In this document: piece after piece, positions 58,088-64,000 of the stretch
Layout of the letters: every line of letters starts with the position of its first letter
Position numbering within the stretch: position 1 is the stretch's first letter
NCBI GenBank assembly: GCA_002238565.1
Contig: MPMP01000006.1
Coordinates: forward strand, 1 to 64,000
DNA length: 64,000 nucleotides
DNA from: Albidovulum sp. bin36
GTDB taxonomy: Bacteria; Pseudomonadota; Alphaproteobacteria; Rhodobacterales; Rhodobacteraceae
Reading direction: 5' to 3'
Position numbers and translations under genes: made by a program
The notes under the pieces: model-generated
The model's database searches: none
Seen by the model: only the letters and a program-made list of their open reading frames with translations
Told to the model about the DNA's origin: nothing

Positions 58088-58314
58088 GTTTTCGGTATAT
58101 CGCAAAAAGTCATTCCTTTTTTGGCGCAATCGCTATTGCGATTTATTGCCGGCCGGCGGTCTCAAAATTCGAAGCGCGCACGTTCCGGACCGGAGCGCGC
58201 CGGTTCTTGAATGTCGCTGCATCCCCGCCCTTTGCAATTTTTTTTGTTCGCACTATGATTTTAGAGTACGCTTCAGATTGCTTGCAACCTGATTTCCCTT
58301 AAAAGGACGGATCT

Positions 58315-59322
58315 ATGAAAACACTTGGTATTATCGCTGCCGCGTCGGTAGCTCTCGCGGCATCGCATTCGATTGCGCAGACGAAAACTAGATTTGCGTT
58401 GGACTGGAAATTCGAAGGGCCCAGCGCGGCGTACTTCGCGGCCATCGACAACGGGCACTTCGCAGCGGAAGGCCTGGACATTGAAATCTCGGCTGGCCAG
58501 GGATCGCTCGACGCAATTCCTAAAGTGTCGACGGGCAGCTACCCCTTCGGTTTCGCCGACATCAACAGCCTGGCGAAATTCAAGGATTCGGAACCGGATG
58601 CGCCCGTTATCGCCGTAATGATGATCTACGACAAGCCGCCTTTCGCCATCGTGGGCCGAAAATCGCTTGGGGTTTCCGGTCCGTCCGACCTTGAGGGGCG
58701 GATACTCGGAGCTCCGCCGCCGGACGGCGCGTGGGCGCAGTTCCCCGCATTCGCGACCGCGAACGAGCTGGATGTCGGCGCGATAACCGTCGAGCCGGTC
58801 GGGTTTCCAACGCGCGAACCGATGCTCGCCGAAGGAAAAGTAGATGCGATTACAGGATTTTCGTTTTCGAGCTATCTCAATCTGGTTAGGCTGGGCATCG
58901 CTCCGGACGACATTTCCGTAATCCTGATGGCCGATCACGGACTGCAGCTCTATGGAAATGCAATTATCGTAAATACGGACTACGCCGCCGAGAATCCCGA
59001 AGCGGTAACAGGATTTATCCGGGCTGTGGCGAGAGGCTGGCAGGACGTGATAGCCGACCCCGCCGCGGGCGTCGCGTTGATGGCCAAGCGGAATCAGGCT
59101 GCAAGCATCGAACTTGAAACCGAAAGGCTGCAAATTGCGATCGACGGCAATGTTCTGACGGACTATGTGAAGGCCAATGGAGTTGGCGGAATCGACGAAG
59201 AACGCTTCGCCGTTTCGCTGGAGCAGCTGGAAGAAAACTACGAATTCGAAACTTCGCCCGACGCTGCGAAGATTTTTACGTCCGAATACCTCCCCGATGA
59301 CGGCAGCTTAATGCTTCAGTAA
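58315..59322 (+). CDS. NMT1/SsuA-type ABC substrate-binding protein
   Basis: A 335-residue periplasmic binding protein. A signal peptide covers about residues 1-20 (MKTLGIIAAASVALAASHS). RFALDWKFEGPSAAYFAAIDNGHFAAEGLDIEI is the classic start of the NMT1/THI5-like and NitT/TauT clade, and GSLDAIPKVSTGSYPFGFADINSL follows. Ligands of this clade include pyrimidine, riboflavin or sulfonate compounds; which one is not visible, and no TPP or FMN riboswitch is seen upstream. AAAAGGAC precedes the ATG. Confidence 0.9.
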   Translation: MKTLGIIAAASVALAASHSIAQTKTRFALDWKFEGPSAAYFAAIDNGHFAAEGLDIEISAGQGSLDAIPKVSTGSYPFGFADINSLAKFKDSEPDAPVIAVMMIYDKPPFAIVGRKSLGVSGPSDLEGRILGAPPPDGAWAQFPAFATANELDVGAITVEPVGFPTREPMLAEGKVDAITGFSFSSYLNLVRLGIAPDDISVILMADHGLQLYGNAIIVNTDYAAENPEAVTGFIRAVARGWQDVIADPAAGVALMAKRNQAASIELETERLQIAIDGNVLTDYVKANGVGGIDEERFAVSLEQLEENYEFETSPDAAKIFTSEYLPDDGSLMLQ

Positions 59323-59332
59323 ATCGCGCTTC

Positions 59333-59361
59333 GGAACGGGCGGTCATATTGCGCCCGTTCC
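59333..59361 (+). promoter_or_regulatory. Intercistronic stem-loop after binding protein
   Basis: GGAACGGGCG and CGCCCGTTCC form a perfect 10-bp stem with a 9-base loop, 11 bases after the binding-protein stop and 30 before the ATPase start. No T-run follows. It probably protects the upstream mRNA and lowers ATPase expression. Confidence 0.7.
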
Positions 59362-59391
59362 CCCGACCGAAATTCCCTGGGGAAATCTCAA

Positions 59392-60186
59392 TTGAAAGAC
59401 AAGGCGCAAATTTATATTGACGACGTTTCTCATTCCTATGAAACGGAGAACGGTCGCCTCCCGGTCCTAAAGGATTTCTCTCTCTCGGTTGAAAAAGGCG
59501 GCTTTGCCGCCGTCGTCGGCCCAAGCGGCTGCGGAAAATCAACCCTAACGCGCTTGATCGCCGGCTTGATTCGACCGGACAAAGGAGAAATCTATCTTGC
59601 CGGCGAAAAAGTCACGTCGCCTCGCCCGACGGTCGGAATGGCCTTCCAAAACCCGGTGATGCTTGAATGGCGCTCGGTTTTAAAGAATGTCACTCTTCCC
59701 CTTGAAATCGTTAAGCCAAGGCAGTCCTGGCAAAAGCAAAGGGAAAGAGCGCGAGAGCTCCTCCGGATGGTTTCTCTGCAGGATTTTGAAGACAAGCGAC
59801 CATCCGAGCTTTCAGGCGGGATGCGCCAGAGAGTTTCGCTATGCAGATCCCTCGTTCACTATCCGGAAGTTCTGGTTCTTGACGAGCCGTTCGGAGCATT
59901 GGACGCTTTTACGAGGGAAGAACTTTGGCTAGTCATGCACGCGCTCCGAAAGGAAGTATCTTTTACTTGCCTGCTAATAACCCACGACCTGCGCGAATCG
60001 GTTTTTCTCTCGGACGAGGTGATCGTGCTTTCCGACAGGCCTGCCGAAACGCAGCATATCGCCAAAGTTCCGTTTGGCGAGGACCGGAAATTGGCCGACC
60101 TTTATACCAGCGAATCTACGCAGCTTCTTGCTGGCCTGCGCAGTCAGATTGAGATCGCGCAAGGCAAGTCCAAGGAGCTGCTATGA
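59392..60186 (+). CDS. NitT/TauT-type ABC transporter ATP-binding protein
   Basis: A 264-residue ATPase with Walker A GPSGCGKST (about residues 44-52), signature ELSGGMRQRVSLCRSL, Walker B VLVLDEPFGALD and switch LLITHDLRESVFLSDEVIVLS. The closest known types are SsuB, TauB and the pyrimidine/riboflavin importers. The start is TTG at 59392 with GGGGAAA upstream. It overlaps the permease gene by 4 bases. Confidence 0.92.
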   Translation: MKDKAQIYIDDVSHSYETENGRLPVLKDFSLSVEKGGFAAVVGPSGCGKSTLTRLIAGLIRPDKGEIYLAGEKVTSPRPTVGMAFQNPVMLEWRSVLKNVTLPLEIVKPRQSWQKQRERARELLRMVSLQDFEDKRPSELSGGMRQRVSLCRSLVHYPEVLVLDEPFGALDAFTREELWLVMHALRKEVSFTCLLITHDLRESVFLSDEVIVLSDRPAETQHIAKVPFGEDRKLADLYTSESTQLLAGLRSQIEIAQGKSKELL

Positions 60187-60959
60187 ACCGAGACCGATAT
60201 AACGACATATTGAGGCGGGTATTGGCTCCGACCGTCGCCATGATCGTTTTATTGGTGCTGTGGGAGTGGCTGGTGTGGTTCAAGGATTGGCCGAACTACA
60301 AGATGGCTTCGCCTTCGGACCTATGGCCCGCTTTCTGGAAGTTTCGAGGTTTGTTCTTCGAACTCGGATGGGACACGCTCTGGCGCACGGTCGCAGGTCT
60401 CGCGATCTCGATCGTCGTAGGCACCTTGCTTGGAATGGTTATGGGGTTTTCGCGAATTGCGCGGGAAGGTCTCTATCCAATTCTGGTCGGATTCAATGCA
60501 ATTCCCAAAGCTACTGTCGTGCCGGTCGTGGCCTTGATGCTAATCGGGCTTCACGACTTGAACACAGTGCTGATCGCTTTTTTGATTTCATTCTTTCCGA
60601 TCGCCGTGTCCGTTTCTATCGGCTTATCGACGCTGGAGCCGGAGTATCGCGACATACTGCGGTCGCTCGGAGCTTCGAAATTTACGATATTCATTAAAAT
60701 AGCATTGCCGAAGACTCTTCCGGAATTTTTCGGCGCGCTGAAGGTCGCGGTGACTTTGGCGTTTATCGGCACAAATCTAATGGAAATCGTGGAGCCGCAT
60801 GGCCGCGGACTGGGCCATTTGTTCGATAGCGGAAAAATCAGCGCCGACTACCCGCTGATGTTCGCGGTCCTAATCGCGCTCGCGATTCTCGGAATATTCC
60901 TTTACTATGTCGTCATTATCCTTGAGCGGATTTTCGCCGGCTGGGCCGAGCGCGAGTAG
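60183..60959 (+). CDS. NitT/TauT-type ABC transporter permease
   Basis: A 258-residue BPD inner-membrane permease with six hydrophobic helices; the first is VAMIVLLVLWEWLVWF. VGFNAIPKATVVPVVALMLIG and the coupling loop DILRSLGASKFTIFIKIALPKTLPEFFGALK (in parts) are typical for the SsuC/ThiX clade. Coupled to the ATPase gene; last gene of the operon. Confidence 0.92.
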   Translation: MNRDRYNDILRRVLAPTVAMIVLLVLWEWLVWFKDWPNYKMASPSDLWPAFWKFRGLFFELGWDTLWRTVAGLAISIVVGTLLGMVMGFSRIAREGLYPILVGFNAIPKATVVPVVALMLIGLHDLNTVLIAFLISFFPIAVSVSIGLSTLEPEYRDILRSLGASKFTIFIKIALPKTLPEFFGALKVAVTLAFIGTNLMEIVEPHGRGLGHLFDSGKISADYPLMFAVLIALAILGIFLYYVVIILERIFAGWAERE

Positions 60960-61575
60960 CTGCCCCCGCAACCGAAGCCTCGGAACCGATATCTGGTTCG
61001 GCGGTCTCTTCCTAATAATTCCAGGCCTGCTCGCCGTTCCTGAGCTTCCCGCGCCGACGCATTCGCGGTCGAATGGCGGCGTTTAGCGAAGTGGCCGGCG
61101 GATTCCGCCTATTGCAAACACTGAGTTTAAACTTAGTCTCCGCCTGCCGCTGTCGAATTCGGCTTTGTCCAAATCCTTTCAGCGGCGCGAAATCTAGCGC
61201 GATAGCCGAGGCGCGAGAAAATTCGGGCTTCCAGGGACCATGCGGTCGCCGAACAGGGGAGAAGCGCAAGTCAACGAGCGCATTCAAATCGGCGGCAACA
61301 ATGCGTCCCGCCCGCCGTCGAACCACCCCCTATGCGATCAATGCTCTGAAGGCGGGTACTGCAAAGGGCAGAAAGGCATTCGCGAAAATTCCGCGTTCGT
61401 GACAAAATTCCGCAGACCTCGAACTATTTTCCTCCCCGGAAGCCGAAGCAGCCTAACAATAGCGCGAATCACGCCGGTTCGCGGCGAAAACCGCGAAAGG
61501 CGGCAAGAAAATTTTGGTCATGTGCCAATCACTTCAACAGCTTGACACTTTCGCCGGCGCCGCTATCTTCGCCGG
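60960..61575. other. Intergenic region before the SRP RNA gene
   Basis: About 615 bases with no recognisable gene. It must hold the ffs promoter near its right end. Confidence 0.4.
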
Positions 61576-61669
61576 GAGAGGCTGTCGCGGGCAGGCGATT
61601 CGCCAACCCGGTCAGGTCCGAAAGGAAGCAGCCGCAACGAAATTCGCGTGTGTCGCTCAGCAGCCTCTC
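61576..61669 (+). ncRNA. ffs: Signal recognition particle RNA (4.5S)
   Basis: About 94 nt. The conserved helix 8 core reads GGTCAGGTCC-GAAAGGAAGCAGCC (61610-61633), with the GGAA tetraloop variant and the AGCAGCC asymmetric loop that binds Ffh. The ends pair: GAGAGGCTG (61576-61584) with CAGCCTCTC (61661-61669). The size and layout are those of the short bacterial SRP RNA of Alphaproteobacteria. The exact ends may be off by a few bases. Confidence 0.92.
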
Positions 61670-61769
61670 GTTCATGACTAATCTGGCTGCGTCATCGCGT
61701 CGGGAAATCGAATGGATTCCTGCCGCATATTAGGACTCGCATTTCGCTCCTCTCACCGCGAACGACCTC

Positions 61770-62195
61770 ATGGCTGAATCTCAAGGCAACGCGGATCAGA
61801 TAAAAGCCTACAAGGAGTGGCTTCGAGACTTTGTGAACCGCCAGCCACGGGGAATGCTCGCCCGCCTCGCCAAACGGTTCGGCACGAACAAGAGCTTTGT
61901 AAGCCAAGTGCTAAATCCTAAATTGCCCACCTCGCTGCCTGCCCGGCACTTGCCGGCGCTTCTGGAAGTGTGCAAATTCACTCCCGACGAAAAAAATCGA
62001 TTTCTGGATTTGTACTCGATTGCGCACGGATTGGACCTAAATGAAGTCGAATCCTCGGTCGATTCCCGAATGTTTCGCATGGAAATCGCTTTGCCGGAAT
62101 TCCGGGATAGCGAAATTCGAAAACTTGTAGTGCAGTCGATTAAAAGCAACGCGGAAACCATTATTTCCCTGGCCAAGAAAGCTGACCGGAACTAG
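61770..62195 (+). CDS. Small HTH-like regulatory protein
   Basis: A 141-residue protein. ARLAKRFGTNKSFVSQVLNPKL at about residues 31-52 has the helix-turn-helix form of lambda-repressor-like domains, and the flanking helices (EVCKFTPDEKNRFLDLYSIAHG) support this. The C-terminal half is helical without known motif. The target is unknown. It stands alone, 100 bases downstream of ffs. Confidence 0.7.
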   Translation: MAESQGNADQIKAYKEWLRDFVNRQPRGMLARLAKRFGTNKSFVSQVLNPKLPTSLPARHLPALLEVCKFTPDEKNRFLDLYSIAHGLDLNEVESSVDSRMFRMEIALPEFRDSEIRKLVVQSIKSNAETIISLAKKADRN

Positions 62196-62315
62196 CGTCT
62201 TCCGGCCGCGGCAGCCCGAACCGGAATTCTGCAATCGAATGAAGTCTTTTCGCGAGTTAAAGCAGTATCGCGAAATCGGCAACAGGAATAAGCGGGCCTC
62301 CGCCGCGGACATCGC

Positions 62316-63851
62316 CTATGCCAATCCGTCTTCAGCCACCGATTCGGGGTTCAGCCGAGCCCATTCCCCTAAAAACTCCGCCATCGCCCTATCTCCGGCC
62401 AGGTCGATCGCTCTCGGTGAAAGCCGCAGGCCCGCCGAAAGCGCAATGCGCGCGCAGCCGACGTGGTCCCGCTGGCTTCGGTCCGGGCAGTTTTCAGAGC
62501 CGTGGATGATCGTGGAGAGGAGGTTGCCGCCGAAATCGTTAAGGTGATCAAGCTCGGGTCCAAGCGACAATAGCCATGACATGGCTTCCGGCAGGCCTTG
62601 CCAGCCGGCAGCTTGAACCGGCGTTACCCCCATCGCATCCGGGGCGTCGAAATCGAATCCACTCCTTACGAGGCGCTTCGCGTGATCGAGCCTAGTCGGC
62701 ATCGCTATAATATTGACCAGTAAATGCTTGGTTTCTTCGGTCAGATCTTCAGCACGCAATTGCTGGTCGGAGTCGATAATTCCGTCGGCGGCATCTGCCA
62801 GCAGTTTTTCGACGTTGCTCAATTCGGAATATCCGCCTCTAGCTTCAAGTGCCTCGGCCGCCTCGGCGTTTCCATAGATTTTCGCTAGGGAATAGGGCGT
62901 ATGGCCGGAATATACCAACTGCGCATCGGCGCCGGCATCGAGAAGCAGCTCGACCATCCGCTTGTCGCACATTCGCCTAGCGGCCTGGTGCAGCGGGGTT
63001 GCGACAAACGACGGTTCTCCGGAAGGATGAGGGACGATTCCCTCGTTCGGGTCGGCTCCGTGCTCAAGCAGCAGCTCGACGGCCTTGTGCCAGTTGAAAT
63101 CAAGCGCGCGAGCTAGAGCGTTTGTTCCGTTGGGCGCCGCCCCGTGCCTAAGTAGCAGCGCCAGCCCGTCGATCCGGTTCAATTCCGTCGAATGATAGAG
63201 TGATTCATTGTCGTTCGGGTCGGCGCCGCGCTCAAGTAGAAATCTGCCTAGTTCAATATTGTCTGCGTGGCACAGCGCGCCGTACAATGCCGAAAGCTTG
63301 TGCCCGGAGCCGGGCATGTAAATTATTCCGTCGTTCGGGTCGGAGCCGAGGCGCAGCAGCCTTTCGGCAATTGCGAGCATGTCCCCAGTGCGAGCCGGCG
63401 AGGACTGAATGTGACGAGAAAAAGCAAGGTGCAGAATCGGCGTTCGAGTTCCAAGCTTTCTAGTCGCTGCATCCGGGTCGCGCTTGAGCGTCTCGAGCAC
63501 CCTGTCCTTCTGGAATAGCGAAATCTGGAGTCCTAAATCTTCCGCCGGCAGATTCGGGTCTTCGTTCAGGATATTTTCCGCAACCCAGTGCTGGCCGTAG
63601 AAAAGTGCAATTCTCAATCTGCTGCGCAGCCTTGCAATTCGAAGTTCGCCGGATTCGAAGGATTTTACTAGGTGCGCCCAATCTTCGCAGCCCTGTTCGC
63701 GCGCAAATACAAGCTTGGCATCGTCAATCGAATAGCTATCGCTTTCGGGCAGAAAGCATCCGATTCGCGACAAGGCGACTGCATCCCCGTCGACTGCTTC
63801 GGCGTGCAGGTTTCGAGCGCGCCGAAGGAAATTTTCGATTGATTCGGACAT
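62316..63851 (-). CDS. Ankyrin-repeat protein
   Basis: A 511-residue protein without signal peptide. At least six ankyrin-like units lie between about residues 170 and 430, for example LGRFLLERGADPNDNESLYHS, AVELLLEHGADPNEGIVPHP, MVELLLDAGADAQLVYSGHTP and HAKRLVRSGFDFDAPDAMG. The N-terminal 150 residues are unlike ankyrin repeats. A binding scaffold is likely; a secreted effector function cannot be judged from sequence alone. No neighbours suggest a pathway. Confidence 0.88.
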   Translation of the reverse strand: MSESIENFLRRARNLHAEAVDGDAVALSRIGCFLPESDSYSIDDAKLVFAREQGCEDWAHLVKSFESGELRIARLRSRLRIALFYGQHWVAENILNEDPNLPAEDLGLQISLFQKDRVLETLKRDPDAATRKLGTRTPILHLAFSRHIQSSPARTGDMLAIAERLLRLGSDPNDGIIYMPGSGHKLSALYGALCHADNIELGRFLLERGADPNDNESLYHSTELNRIDGLALLLRHGAAPNGTNALARALDFNWHKAVELLLEHGADPNEGIVPHPSGEPSFVATPLHQAARRMCDKRMVELLLDAGADAQLVYSGHTPYSLAKIYGNAEAAEALEARGGYSELSNVEKLLADAADGIIDSDQQLRAEDLTEETKHLLVNIIAMPTRLDHAKRLVRSGFDFDAPDAMGVTPVQAAGWQGLPEAMSWLLSLGPELDHLNDFGGNLLSTIIHGSENCPDRSQRDHVGCARIALSAGLRLSPRAIDLAGDRAMAEFLGEWARLNPESVAEDGLA

Positions 63852-64000
63852 GGCTCTCCCCGCTGGTGCAAGAGAAGTAAGATTCCGACCGAAATTAAAC
63901 TACCGGATGCATTGAGTCAGCCCCTTCGAACGCGCGATTCTGCAGGGGTGCGGCTCAAATTTCTTGTAAATCTTGCCGTCCGGTAATTGCCGGCGCCGGT

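Noticed and set aside
1-64000. CRISPR arrays, tRNA and rRNA genes
   Set aside because: I looked for regularly spaced repeats and T-arm-like GTTCRANTCC motifs in the intergenic regions and found none I could fold into a tRNA or array.

Overview
The window reads as a chromosomal segment of an alphaproteobacterium, probably an uncultured one. The markers are a TrcR (DUF1013) cell-cycle regulator, a short aa3-type CoxIV subunit, COQ9, a ClpS adaptor, a membrane-anchored class I cytochrome c, a pyrB-linked metal-site-less PyrC, and an SRP RNA of the alphaproteobacterial kind. I see no rRNA, tRNA or CRISPR array. Gene density is uneven: tight housekeeping operons alternate with 0.3-1.7 kb stretches that look non-coding, and several genes are visibly broken (pheA, a HAD hydrolase, dinJ/yafQ, a TIR gene, an IS6 transposase). 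This suggests an eroding genome with active mobile elements.

Layout. 0.6-7.6 kb: hutF, ubiA, rsmE, a glutamate-cysteine ligase and a TPR protein. 8.5-9.8 kb: a two-gene restriction-modification unit (MT-A70 adenine methyltransferase plus BglII/BstYI-like endonuclease). 10-14.6 kb: an AlkD-like DNA alkylation repair gene, a 122-bp MITE-like element, a zeta-toxin pair, and a complete ISKra4-family insertion with 15-bp terminal repeats and a 9-bp target duplication. 14.6-20.7 kb: a flavin hydroxylase, plsY-pyrC-pyrB, a uracil-DNA glycosylase and moaB. 22-28 kb: a DsbD-alpha-like protein and a four-gene carbohydrate ABC importer. 28.4-33.7 kb: yqgE, a Sua5 enzyme, acyl-CoA dehydrogenase, MBL hydrolase, coxIV and rpsU.

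33.7-38 kb is an accessory, defence-like island in decay. It holds a broken DinJ/YafQ pair, a TIR-domain pseudogene coupled to an intact RipA-family membrane protein, and a Panacea-domain antitoxin overlapping a small single-TM protein that is its likely toxin. 38.9-46.8 kb returns to housekeeping genes (coq9, quinone oxidoreductase, trcR, sterol desaturase-like, SDR, clpS, a HAD relic, a PBP5-type carboxypeptidase with a SPOR domain).

46.86-49.02 kb is the least ordinary stretch. A three-gene overlapping cassette (toxin-like protein, XRE regulator, unknown protein) sits between two 130-bp direct repeats that are about 96% identical and carry a perfect 10-bp hairpin, with an IS6 transposase fragment next to one copy. 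49.3-64 kb holds yejABEF, cytochrome c, a frameshifted pheA, nudC, a second ABC importer (NMT1/SsuA-like), the SRP RNA gene, a small HTH-like regulator and an ankyrin-repeat protein.
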